Shown: one piece after another, positions 52,346 to 63,215 of the stretch
Layout of the letters: each line of letters begins with the position of its first letter
Position numbering within the stretch: position 1 is the stretch's first letter
Assembly: GCA_921293015.1 (NCBI GenBank)
Contig: OV121098.1
Coordinates: forward strand, 12,499,016 to 12,563,015
Reading direction: 5' to 3'
DNA from: Phorcus lineatus
Taxonomy: Eukaryota > Mollusca > Gastropoda > Trochida > Trochidae
Length of the DNA stretch: 64,000 bases
Made by a program: the position numbers and the translations under genes
Notes under the pieces: generated by a model
Seen by the model: the letters and a program-made list of their open reading frames with translations, nothing else
Database searches by the model: none
Told to the model about the DNA's origin: nothing

Positions 52346-52454
52346 CTCGAAAAATTCAAGAATTCGTTCTTTTGCAGAGACTGTGATTTTAAATATGTCA
52401 TTGTTGTATTCGTTATCTAACTAAATGTTATTTATCATACGTGTTTTACAGGGG

Positions 52455-52540
52455 ATTTCGATTGTTGGATATCAAGCGATATATATCCTAGGAGATATCG
52501 TTTGGACAGTAAATTCTAAACAATGTCCTGACATTGTAAT
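52455..52540. repeat. Dispersed repeat with ctaggagatatc core, copy 3
   Basis: Best-preserved version: 'gttggatatcaagcgatata' then tcctaggagatatcg, 'gacagtaaattctaaacaat' and 'gtcctg'. Confidence 0.45.
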
Positions 52541-52562
52541 GCTATGACCGTATGACGCACTC

Positions 52563-52655
52563 AAATTAAAATCGACCCTGTTCCTAGGAATAAAAGTTTT
52601 AAAATATTGACCCAAGCGGGATTCGAACGAACTCTATCGAGGGTAGTCCTCTCCA
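52563..52655. repeat. Dispersed repeat, pair with 1308-1400
   Basis: Shares 'aaatcgaccctgttcc' and the 'tcctctcc' end. Contains 'gcgggattcgaac', an antisense B-box-like motif. Confidence 0.45.
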
Positions 52656-53364
52656 CAACGGTCTGGAAGCACCGTCGTCCTTGCTTTACATTTTTCATGG
52701 AATCGAAATGAATTATGATTTAATAGTATCTCACCCTCGTGTCTTCTGATATCAAATATATCATTATGAGTCAACCATTTTCAAACGCTTTAAAAGAAAA
52801 TCCAGAAAAAAGGGGCTAGGTCCTCATAAGATCTTTCGAAATTATTTCAAAGCTTTCTCTAGTTGCTTGTCAAGGTTTTCGTCTCTTGAAACGTTTGCAG
52901 TAAAACTGGAAAGACTTCTGTCAAATGACGTAATAAAAATTATCGTTTACGTTTGTCATATGTTACCTGATGAAGGAAAGCTTATGCTGATAACTGACAC
53001 TTCGGAACCATGAACTCAGATGCCAACGACTAACTATGACAAGCCAACAGGCTATTGACAACTTCTCAAACAAGTTAATAGCACAATTCGGCAACATCAA
53101 AGAATATCTCAAATGGGAGTCCACGTGTGACCCGAACGTGTGACCTTTATAAAGACATCTGTAACATACATATGTGGGGTGTAACGTTCTGTAACCAGCT
53201 TGTATGCTACTGTTGACGAGCACAATACGACAAATGACTGATAACAGTCAATGTTTAATGTTATGTAATATTGATTGGACAGTAGCACGTCTTGTTTAGA
53301 CAAATAATGTGATCTCACGAAAATAAATGTTACCAATTGCGAATTCCTATCCCTACCTCAAATA

Positions 53365-53533
53365 TTAAAAGGTGTTCACACAAAAATTTCTCCTACGTGT
53401 AAGGGTAATCGGGTACAGTAATGAGATTTTGACCCCCTCGATCACGGCATAATTTAATGTTAAGGGGGAAAAATGAGGAACTCTTGTATCAGGCAAAACC
53501 ACGCGAGGCCATTTTTGTGTGAACACCTTTTAA
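53365..53533. mobile_element. Short MITE with perfect 19-bp inverted ends and TTAA duplication
   Basis: TTAA (53365-53368), then aaggtgttcacacaaaaat; at the right atttttgtgtgaacacctt, then TTAA (53530-53533). The interior is 161 bp. Confidence 0.8.
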
Positions 53534-53811
53534 TCATTTGTAAAAAAGGAAATGTATTTACCAATCATCATGCTTTATTATAAAAATACATCGTCTTGCA
53601 ATTAAAAAAAAAGATGTTCTTTTTATGAGATCACTGTATTTATGTAAAAATACACGAGTGACTGTAAAAAAGATTACAGGTATGGTCCTATAGGGATCTG
53701 TATTGCTGAAAAGAATACTTCCAAGAAAAAAGATTTGTTCACTGACAACTTGTATGGGTGCATAATTTCTTTTACCCGGAACGTTTTTTCAGCAATAAGA
53801 ATTCCTGCTGG

Positions 53812-54176
53812 TTAGGCTGGAAACACACTACGTCCGAATTTCCTTGCGATCCGTCATGCGAAGCGTCAAAAAAACGCACACCGTGCTCACACTACGACCG
53901 ATGCGTCAATGCGATGCGATCCGATGCGATGAAAATAGGTGCTGCACCTATTTTTGACGCATCGCAAATGGAATCGCATGAAGGATTCCCTTCTGACGTC
54001 ATATTTCGTGCATATCGTGGGGTTTTTTTCCATTCCTGAAACTAATGTAAAGACATAGATAAAACGCAATGCTAAACGTACATATAATCGCGTCTGGTGT
54101 GTACATGACAAACGCATCGGATCGCATCGCATGACGGATCGCAAGAAAATTCGGACGTAGTGTGTTTCCAGCCTTA
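53812..54176. mobile_element. Harbinger-like MITE with TTA target duplication
   Basis: TTA at 53812-53814 and 54174-54176. The long inverted ends begin ggctggaaacacactacgtc and extend about 47 bp with one difference (gaatttccttg versus gaattttcttg). Inside, further gcatcgcatcg-type inverted words occur. The 359-bp interior has no transposase. A 3-bp TTA duplication with long inverted ends fits PIF/Harbinger. Confidence 0.82.
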
Positions 54177-54299
54177 AGTATATGAATATGACACTTTCAC
54201 ACTGTTTATTCACACTTGTCAGCGGCTGCACGTGTTTCATGCTTTTCTGGTTTTACCTGGGAGCCCTCTATCGTTTTGAGCATGTTTATGATACACAAC

Positions 54300-54764
54300 T
54301 TAAAGAGCCACTCCGTGATTTTCATAACATACTTTTTACCTTTGATACGAACCTAAATGTCATATGTTGTGATATGAAATCCAAACATCTTAACTTTTCA
54401 TATCCAAAAGACATATGTATGGCCAATTTTCCAAGAAAATCTAAAAACAGCCTTATAAATGCACAGAGGTGTAGATATCACATCCAATATACATGGATAC
54501 AAGTTATATAACCTAACAAACGCTATCAACTCTTAACTGCCCTCCTGGCTGTTTTAAGCAAGTCTCCAAAATTACGTTTGACTATTTGACGCGCGCCACT
54601 GTCCGGTTTTCGATCATAATTGCGACGTGCTACATTCATATTGTCACTGTAAAAAAACAACAAGCTTTGAAATGTATATTTTTGGTAACAGTCGATACTT
54701 CGCGATCAACTGACACCTAAGTTTGGCATATATGACTCCAATAGCTCACGGAGTAGCTCTTTAA
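54300..54764. mobile_element. MITE with TTAA target duplication
   Basis: TTAA at 54300-54303 and 54761-54764, with inverted ends agagccactccgtga and tcacggagtagctct (one mismatch). The interior is 457 bp and non-coding. Kolobok- or piggyBac-like by duplication type. Confidence 0.72.
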
Positions 54765-55379
54765 CCCTCAACGCGAAAGCTAACGCCAGTCTCCATCACT
54801 GGCTTATTAAAACCTTGCTGCTGAAATCTAAAATATGGGGGCAGTGCAGCGCCCTCAGTCACAGCGGCCTCGACAGCATGTACACATTAGTTGGGGAAAC
54901 GCTGCATTAGACAGCCATAGACGCTGACGGAATTTTGCCTTGTGCGGAGTGCACAACACAGCTTGTCAATAAAGTCCATCGCTTTTTTGATGTACGAACT
55001 AGGATGAATCAAACAGGGGCAAAACTAGATTTTGTTTCAGTGACTAATTTTTAAAAAAAAAATGCATTTCAAACCAAATTACCTTGGTCCTAATCCCCCT
55101 TTAACGCGCGCATGGGAAATTTAGAGGAATGTTGTCAAACAAGGGAGGTAACCAGCTTGGTCACGAGAGGTTTGTCTCATTATGCAAGACTATTTGTCTC
55201 TTGTCCGCGCCATTAAAGTAGGCGTGTCCGCCATGTCCGCATGATGATGATCTGTCTCTCTGGTTTACATGTACCTGTCACCTGTAGATGTATCTACCAT
55301 CCCCAGATGTTTATCATCTTGATGAGTTGGTCACAGGGGCTGTCGCACACACTTGGATTGTTGCAATATAAATACAAAT
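54765..55379. other. Non-coding DNA without recognised features
   Basis: Nothing supported. Confidence 0.45.
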
Positions 55380-55800
55380 TGAATGAATAAATTAATAGAT
55401 AAGAAAAATAAGTAAACAGATAAAAAAAGAAATAGATGAAAAAATAAATAAAAAATATAAATAGATAAATAAATGGAAAAATATGGACGGGTTATTTAAT
55501 GAATGAACGAACGAACGAACGAACGAACGAACGAACGAACGAATGAATGAATGACTGATTGGTTAGTGGTTCGGTAGATGTTTGAAAGAATGATTACATA
55601 AATGAAAGATAAGAAAGATGGGTAAATGTGAATGGATAACAAATGGATGGATGCATGAATGGTTGGCCCATGTTTGGTTGATGTTTTACGTAATGGTTGA
55701 ATGGATACAGAAAGATGAATAAATGAACAAATATATACAGACAGATAGATGGAAAGACAGACAGCTGCAGATAGATAGACATATCGAAAGATAGATAGAT
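55380..55800. repeat. Low-complexity and microsatellite block
   Basis: A-rich AAAT/GATA words, then about twelve GAAC units at 55501-55552 and degenerate ATGGATG/AGATAGAT repeats to 55800. The open frames here are artefacts. Confidence 0.85.
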
Positions 55801-57599
55801 TTTTTACGCACAAAATCCTGCGAATGTTTTTTCTCAGCCATACAAGTTCCTTAACCGATAAAAGTAATTTAATTTCTTTTCATCATTTCAGCAAACTTGA
55901 AAAATGTTGAAACGGAAGTAGACATTTGCGAAATCGCGAAAAGTTAACGATTTTGTATATATATGAGAGCTAAATCTATAATTGAAATGGGCCTTTTTGT
56001 CCATCACACTGGCTGGCTCTCCTATATAATCATCAGGCAATCTTCCTTTTAGGTGTTTCTTTACCCCGGACCACCAAATCGTCTCCTTTAACTTTGTCGC
56101 TAGTTTTACAAGGAAAACTAGATTTTCTTGTCGTCTTGTCTGTATCAGATATTATGTGTTCGTGAATCCGGTCTTTGGCTTTTCTTTGAACTCACTTCAA
56201 GGCGTGTTGACTCATTTTCTGCTTCTTAATCTTTTGAAGATGGCTTTTTGTTGTTTTTATGTGTATTTTTCGTGATTTTTCTCGATTATATTTTTCAGGA
56301 GGACGTCATGACATATGCAATTAAGTTGCAGATACATACTTTGTTCATATTTTGAAGGAATTAGGAAAGGAATCGCCTAGCACGTAGTATATTTAGTTTT
56401 ATCAATCAAAAGTAGCTACCCCAGTAGATATCGGTCGTATGAGATAAAGCGATACTTAAACGCGATATCCACATTGTAAATCTCTAGTTAGAATATCAAA
56501 CATATAAACACGCATAATATATGTGTTACTCTAATCAACACGTGTTGATATATTTGATATCAATATACGCTTAGTTAAATAAATCTGTAAGTCGAGTTTT
56601 AGTGTTTTTAGTATTCTTTGATGGGGGCTCATATTACAGAATCACGGAGAATGATAGTCTCCGCACAGGACGAAAAGAGTTATGTCCCTTTTACAAAGGC
56701 TACTGTTGATATCGAGTTGTTCAGTGTTTGAATTGCTTGAGAAACATTAAAATAAATTGTAAAGTATAAGTCTTTGAAAACAAAACTTTAATCTCTTTAA
56801 ATAACAACTGAAGTTTCATTATTTGAGAAAGGGAAGTCTCGAGAAAATTCTTGTCTGTTAAACAATAGAAAACTCCATTATTCAAGAAAATGAATATCAA
56901 ATAATTTAATATGTCAAGGTTCTGTAAAGTTTATAAAAGTAGATATTTGTTCAATGTGTTGGGTGATAAAGATGAAAATTACAAAAACAATTCTAAATGA
57001 ATGTAACGGAGGAATTCGAGCGCATATGTATGTGATATGTGAAAGAGCCATTCTTAGATTTTCATCACCTTTTGTTTGGGTCTTAAATCAAGCAAAATAA
57101 CATATATTGATATCAATTCACTCACATCCCAAAATGATGAATTTATGAGGTTTATTAACTCCAAGGAGCCGGCATTACTGTTTATATGACCACAATGTAA
57201 ATTAAATGTATATTAAACACTATGGACTCGTATATTTACTACCGACTGCATAACATAGGTTTACAAGATCACGTGTTAGTTATTGACGTCCATCACTGTC
57301 GAATTATCATAACACAAAATTAATTAGCCTTAAAATTATTCTTTTCATCATCAATCACCAATAAATTTGGCAATCGTGACTTGGACAATTTTCTCGTTAA
57401 ACATAAAATATTTTACATCCTGAAGACTTGATTTCAATGAAAATACTGAAAAAAACATGTGATAACACTCTTTACGTTGTCCAAAAGTAGTTCTTTTAAG
57501 GAGCCGACACCTAGAACAGTTACCAATATGGTACTGAAGCAACGTGAGCGAACCGCGCTGTTAGCGAAGCGCCCTTAAAATCATACCTCGCGATTTCGT
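55801..57599. other. Non-coding DNA without recognised features
   Basis: No supported gene or repeat. Confidence 0.45.
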
Positions 57600-57733
57600 T
57601 TTTGCATCACACGTTTATTACTCAAAAATGATCCACCTTCGGTGGTACATGAGTAAACAAATATAACATTTTAACATGTACAACAAGATAACTGCATGAA
57701 TTAAATTAACAATCAAAGTGGTTACAAACAGTC

Positions 57734-58363
57734 TTAAAGGCACTAGTGCACGCTTTTACGGTTTAAATTGGCTATTTTAAGGTTTAAGAGGACTAATGCA
57801 ATCACTTCAGCTTTCTATCGATGCAATGAAATACTTAAAATTCTTTACAAGTGACCTGCAATCAACAATGAAAAAATTTAGACACCCGCTGTCGGCTTGG
57901 ACATATAACAAATCTAAGGTTAGCTGTGCACAAAACGGATAAATTATAGACATTTGAAAGCGGCTGAACACTGATTATCTGCAGCTGTTGTATTTACCTA
58001 AACTCTGAACTGAGAACAAATAATGAATTATGTTTTATGAAAGCAAGGTTGTAAATAAACCGACTTAATAACACAGCATTAGCATTGCTATTAGATTGAC
58101 CAAAGCGGATGCCGTTTCCGCTTTTTTGGTTATAAGCAAAATCTTAATATTTCCGATATCGTAGTTCATGCGGATTTATTGTAACGTAACATTAAATACT
58201 TCCGGTCTTTAAAAATCAACTTTACTACCTGAATACGTAAATATTCGTTAAATAACTTACAAGGTAGATTATTTGAGTGAGGTTCTTGAATAATGTCGAG
58301 AGATATGCAGTATCTGTGCATTCGTTGTGTTAAAGAAATATTGGTGTGCACTAGTGCGTTTAA
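57734..58363. mobile_element. MITE with TTAA duplication inserted in the LINE
   Basis: TTAA at 57734-57737 and 58360-58363. Inverted ends: aggcactagtgcac on the left and gtgcactagtgcgt on the right, near-complementary. The interior is 622 bp and non-coding. Skipping the element and one TTAA, the LINE frame runs on for nine codons (KTVCNHFDC with the first codon split by the site) to a TAA at 57706-57708. This shows the insertion came after the LINE. Confidence 0.85.
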
Positions 58364-60209
58364 TGAACTTGGAAAGTTTTTTGAGAGTTGAAATATTACT
58401 TATGAAAAGTTTACGAAACTTATACAAACTAGGCCAGGTTAAATAATATTCTTGAAACAATGACCTACGTAGATCTGCAAAGTAGTGACATTTAAATAAA
58501 TAATGAAACTCATCTCCAATCAAACGTGAATCACATAAATTACAGAATCTCTTTTCTCTTGGGATATTTTGCCATCTACCAGTTTCTATTGGAAGTTTGT
58601 GATTGTAAGTTCTAAATTTTAGGATTGGTGTAGAGATGTCTTCTGATAAAAGTAGATATTGTTCAAATTGTGGAGAAGACTTTAGAATTTTATAATAAAC
58701 TCCTTTCGAAGATCTTTGTATATCGCTCATCCATGATTGCAAGAAATTATCTTTTGAAATACGGTCTACCTTATGAATGATCCATGAGTTTGAATAACGC
58801 TGAGGATTATCAAAAACATCCGGAATACCGCACTTACAAAGACTGTGTTTAATGTGATTTACCCTGGCATAGTGAGATAGCGTTTTGTTTTCATTTGTAA
58901 TGTATTGAAGGATAAACGTTGCTATTTTATTGTTTGGATGTGAAAATATCAATTTACACCAGTATGAGATCAATCGTTTCGAAATTTGAAGCTGAATAGG
59001 TTCTCTACCGACTTCCCCATACACCATAAAGTTTGGTGTATTAAACCGTAAACCAGTAGCTAATTTAAGAAATTTGAGATGAACTTTTTCTATTATTTCG
59101 GTGTTCTCATATCCCCATATCTCACATCCGTACAACAAAATTGGTACAACTAATTTGTCAAATGCAGAAAGAAGTAGGTCTAGTGGCAGTTTAATATTTC
59201 TAGCACGTTTCAATAATGCTATCGATGGCTTCATGCCAAGATTAGCAATATACTTAACAGCGAAGTTCATACGTCCATTTCTATGTAGCACAGTTCCTAG
59301 GTATTTATAAGTGTTGACAACTTCAATTTTCTTATCATACAGTGAGAACGGTTTTTTGTAACTAGCTGCTGGTCCGGAACCGAATATAATTTTCTTTTTC
59401 TTGCTAGTGTTTACTTGAAGTTTGCATCGGTCACAGTATTCAGCAAACGAATTCAAAGACGTTTGTAAATCATCATGAGTTTCTGAAAGGAGAACAGCAT
59501 CGCCTGCATAAAGTAGGACAAGTAGTTTGAAATAAATAATAAAATCATCGTTGTGTGTTTCTAATTCAACACCAACACACGATTGATTTGATAGGTGAGA
59601 TTCTAGATCATTTAAAAATAAGGGAAATAAAAGAGGAGACAAGTTTTCTCCTTGTCTGACTCCTGAGAGACAATTGAAGAAATCAGATTTTTCTGACTCT
59701 ATCATAACGCAAGATTTTATATCATCATACATATTTTGTATCAAATTCAATACTTTCCCTTTGATACCAATTTGTCTTAATTTAGTCCACAATCCAATTC
59801 TCCAGACTTTATCAAAGGCTTTTGAAAAGTCTATAAAGGCACAAAAGAGTTTCTTTTTATATATCTTCAATCGTTGTATCAAATTATGAATAATGAATAC
59901 GTTATCAGTTGAAGAAAAACCCTTTCTGAAACCAGATTGGGCATGTGATATTATATCATTATTGTCGCAAAATTTAGTTAATCTTTCATTTAGGATGCTA
60001 GTAAATAGCTTACCAAAGCAACTCAAGATAGATATAGGTCTGTATGAGGCGGGATCCTTACGGTCTCCCGATTTCTTATAGATAGGTTTTATTGTGCCGG
60101 TAAGCCATGCTTGGGGCATTATTCCAGTTTGTAGAACAGCGTTAAAATATTCAACATAAAAAGGCAATAAAGTTGGTAAGGCTGAAGATAAGTACTCATT
60201 CACAATCAA
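58269..60209 (-). pseudogene. LINE reverse transcriptase, inactive
   Basis: The open 646-codon segment contains the reverse transcriptase blocks in order: PIYKKSGDRKDPASYRPIS (42-60), AQSGFRKGFSSTDN (90-103), AFIDFSKAFDKVW (124-136) with the first catalytic Asp, SGVRQGENLSPLLF (182-195) and LLYAGDAVLLSE (232-243). The second catalytic box should read YADD; residue 236 is Gly (GGC at 59502-59504) in place of Asp, which should abolish polymerisation. A zinc-binding motif C556-x2-C559-x9-H569-x4-C574 follows, as in many LINEs. The last 29 residues or so (from 618) are encoded by an inserted element and are not LINE sequence. The first Met is only the first after a frameshift. Confidence 0.92.
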
Positions 60210-60211
60210 AT

Positions 60212-60755
60212 CTAAACCAGGTGTCTTGTTTTCTTCAATTTCTGGAGAGCAAAAACTATTTCATGCGCAGATATGTCTTCATTGAGTACACTAACATCAT
60301 AATTTGGCGGGTCTTTTGTTTCACTTGAGTCCGCGTCACCATCAATAATGCTTTCATTAATGTTTTTGAAGTGATCAAAAAAATCATCTAAAGGGATTGG
60401 GTATTTATCGTCTCTCTGTTTACCTTTAAGAAGTCTCCAGTAGTTTTTAGGCGATAATTGCTTTTCTTTACGTAACTGGCTTCTTATAAAATCATTTTCT
60501 TTCTTTATGTACTTATTCATGGTTTTCTTATATTCCTTACTTGCTTTACGGAAAAGAGTTTTATTAGTGTCTGTTTTGTTCTTATAATAACATGCTTTTG
60601 ACTTATGAAATGACTTCCGTTTCTTCTTACAATCTGATCCATAGCAAGGTTTAGAGTGTACGTTCCTTTTACTACGAGTAGTGGTATTGACCTTATAAGG
60701 AACTTCACCAAATGCTTTACGTGCAGAATAGACCAGCACGTGCGTGACCTCTTGC
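60212..60755 (-). pseudogene. LINE linker region between endonuclease and reverse transcriptase
   Basis: Lysine- and arginine-rich stretch (for example KRNVHSKPCYGSDCKKKRKS) typical of the region between the two LINE enzymes. It ends ...LQKLKKTRHLV*. A one-base shift near 60225 restores the canonical NKTPGLD that opens the reverse transcriptase domain, so the stop is caused by a frameshift and not by a natural end. Confidence 0.78.
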
Positions 60756-60756
60756 G

Positions 60757-61335
60757 CTATATTTCATTCACAACCTCTACTGGGTTACCTTGACCTTCCC
60801 TTAATGACCTTGCTTTCCTGCACAATTTGTTGACACAATCATTTGGAATGTTTTTAAGGAATATATCTACTTTATCATGATTAAATTTGCCTGGTTTGCT
60901 GACAAAATGTTTTGTATCACTAATAGCTGGAGTCTGCCCATGTCCTATTTCAAGACAGTTGGTTTCTGATATGTGTCGACTGAAATGAATTGGTTTATGT
61001 ACATCAGATAGCATAGGACAGAATTCTGAAACACTAAAATCATTGAATAAGGATAATGAATTTGGGGATGAAATGACATAGTCTACTGTACTGACGCAGA
61101 AGTTCTTGTGATTACAGCAACTACTAAATATGTCAATTGTTCCGAGTCCAAGGTAAGCAAGCTCCGCTCCGCCTAGATCAGGACAATTGACGAATTTTAC
61201 TTGTGGTATGTAACGATGTATATGCCAGCTTGTGTAGACAATGTTTATGTTTTGTTTTATTTTATGAAACGACGTAGGAGTGTTGGCCTCAATGTGAAAT
61301 GATAGTGATGAAGAAGGAGATTCTTTATGACTTTA
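60757..61335 (-). pseudogene. LINE endonuclease C-terminal fragment
   Basis: From about 61335 the frame reads through VYTSWHIHRYIPQVKFVNC, DLGGAELAYLGLGTIDIFSS, VDYVISSPNSL and FCPMLSDVHKPIHF. The S-x-DYV-x-S and terminal SDxH patterns are those of the APE-like endonuclease of non-LTR retrotransposons, which nicks target DNA to prime reverse transcription. The frame ends at a TAG at 60757. One frame over, it continues without a gap into the next segment, which shows a small indel at about 60755. The N-terminal catalytic half is missing. Confidence 0.8.
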
Positions 61336-62245
61336 TGACCTTATACTCCAATTATCTAAATGTACAGATTTAAACAAGGCATTTCCTCATATCAACTTTA
61401 TTACAAATATTATAAAATGTACAATTTACAAATAGCACTGGTATGCATATTGGTTTTCCGGGTCTTTCAAAAAACATCCACACATTTCAATCAAAATGAA
61501 TTTACTTAAACAATTGTTAGCATCTGTAATTAAATATCTAATTTCTTTGCAATTAAAAGGTTTTCATTCAATAGATTTGTATTTCTTTACACATCTAACT
61601 AATTGCATCTCAAAGAAAAGAAACAAAAGGTTATTAAACCCGCAACTTGCTATCAGTCATAAATCTAAATTTAAACTCTTTAATATTCTAAAAAGGTATG
61701 GCTGAAACCATTCTCGATTTCTGAGGGCTGACGAGGCGTAGGACGGATCGTTAGGAAATACTGGAACGGTGAGGAGTGTATAAACACTTTTCGCTATAAA
61801 CAAACTTATTATTGAACCAGAAACATGAATGAATGGATGGACACAGAGAGGATATGGCATCATAATCAATCGGATATTGGGACGGATCGAGTAGCTGAAG
61901 CGGAGGGGTTTGGGTTCTGAGGGAGGTTGTCTCCCAACAGTTACACACTTCAATGTTGTCAGTTGTTACACACTCAGCTTGGGTGGTAATTACTGCTACC
62001 CCTATAACAATAATGGACAAATCCAAACTACTCACAAGAATGAATTAATTATACATATCTAGTCTTTCGCTGATTTAAGATAAGTTTTCAAACGTATGTC
62101 TGATTATAATTGGTAAGTTAAAATGGCATGCTACCCTGAGGGCATATATGTTACGTTTAAATGTATAGTTTGAATCTGAAGGCTTGAAATGCAGTTTTCT
62201 TAATGCCAGTATAGGGGCAACGTAACATTTACTTATCAACTTGAC
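61336..62245. other. Unassigned DNA; possible Cys-containing open frame on the minus strand
   Basis: At about 62002-61751 (minus), after an acceptor-like 'ttattgttatag', an open stretch reads TQAECVTTDNIEVCNCWE and later SSLCPSIHSCFWFNNKF with six cysteines, behind a hydrophobic run. No ATG, no convincing donor and no family were recognised, so this is weak. Confidence 0.15.
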
Positions 62246-62334
62246 TTTCGAAGCTCTCTTAGTGCTAAGATAGTCGTAAGGCAATGTTAATGTATGGTAC
62301 TTAGGACAACCTTAGTGCTAAGAGAGCTTCGAAA
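62246..62334. repeat. Hairpin, 24-25-bp arms
   Basis: tttcgaagctctcttagtgc (from 62246) pairs with agagagcttcgaaa at the right (to 62334) with two mismatches. The loop is about 40 nt. The 'cttagtgctaaga' words recall fold-back elements in molluscs (recollection). Confidence 0.7.
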
Positions 62335-62689
62335 ATCTAGGTGATTTTTCTATACAATCTTTTAGCATAGTTAATTTTAACACCAGTTCACCCTAAAATA
62401 CTATCATAATGTATTCAGTTCATTATAACTTAACCAATCTACCATTCATCCGTGACCGGACAGAAACAAATATATAATTACATTTTACATAATATTCACA
62501 GAGACGAATAAATTAATAACAGATCAGTTGTGGCTGACCAACCTGGAAGCACTTGAATTGCTGTATATCGTATATCGCGGTAATCTTGCCCCCTTCATCT
62601 ACATACTAGTAATTTACAATGAAAACAATAATATTTATTCAAAAGTCAACGATAAAAATTTTATTTATTGTCATTAAACGTTTTGAAGT
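62335..62689. other. Non-coding DNA without recognised features
   Basis: Nothing supported. Confidence 0.45.
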
Positions 62690-62838
62690 GGTAACGATAC
62701 CTGTCGCCAAGCTTTCCCGGAAGTAAACATTCGGAACGAATTAGTTTGATCTTTAACTCCCAACAATAGTGTTTGAATGATGTGAATCCTCGAGATCTCG
62801 TTCAAAGAAATATCATACCGAACCGAAAATATATTTAA
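62690..62838. repeat. Dispersed 150-160-bp repeat, copy 2 (pair with 30774-30933)
   Basis: Same order of blocks as copy 1, with an internal deletion of about 15 bp before 'ataccgaaccgaa'. Confidence 0.75.
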
Positions 62839-63114
62839 ACCGAGGGTCCTGTACCGCAATACGCTCCGAATCGAAGCTCAAGCGTACTGCAATCAAAACA
62901 ATAGGACACGCATATTGGCGATCAAGAGTGGATTCCGCCAGGCCGGATTATTGTGATGATTGTGTTTGCACAATAAACAACGTGCATATCGGCGTACACG
63001 CTTGTGAGAGCTCTAATTAGTGACTCGTCATTAATGAACACACCAAACAATCCTGTGTGTAATAAAATGTGTCAACCTAATTATTTGTCTGTTATTGGTT
63101 TTCTTCACGTTCAT

Positions 63115-63215
63115 GACCATAATATTTCGCGATGTTTTATTATTCGCGCATTATGACTTTGCGCGAAAAGCGCGAAAATTAAACCCCCGCGAAATATTAT
63201 GATTTTACAGTACTT
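63115..63215. repeat. Fold-back repeat with cataatatttcgcg / cgcgaaatattatg arms
   Basis: The arms lie at 63118-63131 and 63187-63200. Between them are 'gcgcgaaaagcgcgaaaatt' and 'aaacccccgc', and after them 'ttttacagta'. It resembles a short repeat common in mollusc genomes (recollection). Confidence 0.6.

Larger units (their letters stand above)
57600..61335 (-). mobile_element. Dead non-LTR retrotransposon (APE-endonuclease LINE), 5'-truncated
   Basis: In minus-strand order: C-terminal part of an APE-type endonuclease (61335 to about 60960), a linker, reverse transcriptase and a C-terminal zinc-knuckle region, then a short 3' UTR ending near an AATAAA-containing stretch around 57610. The N-terminal endonuclease half and any ORF1 are absent, so the element starts near 61335. 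Two frameshifts (about 60755 and 60225), a catalytic change in the polymerase, and an inserted TTAA-flanked element make it inactive. I place it in the jockey/I-like APE-LINE group but cannot name the clade. No target duplication was established. Confidence 0.88.

Noticed and set aside
53758..54240. 93- and 117-codon open frames around 54 kb
   Set aside because: They span the Harbinger-like MITE and reflect its inverted ends.
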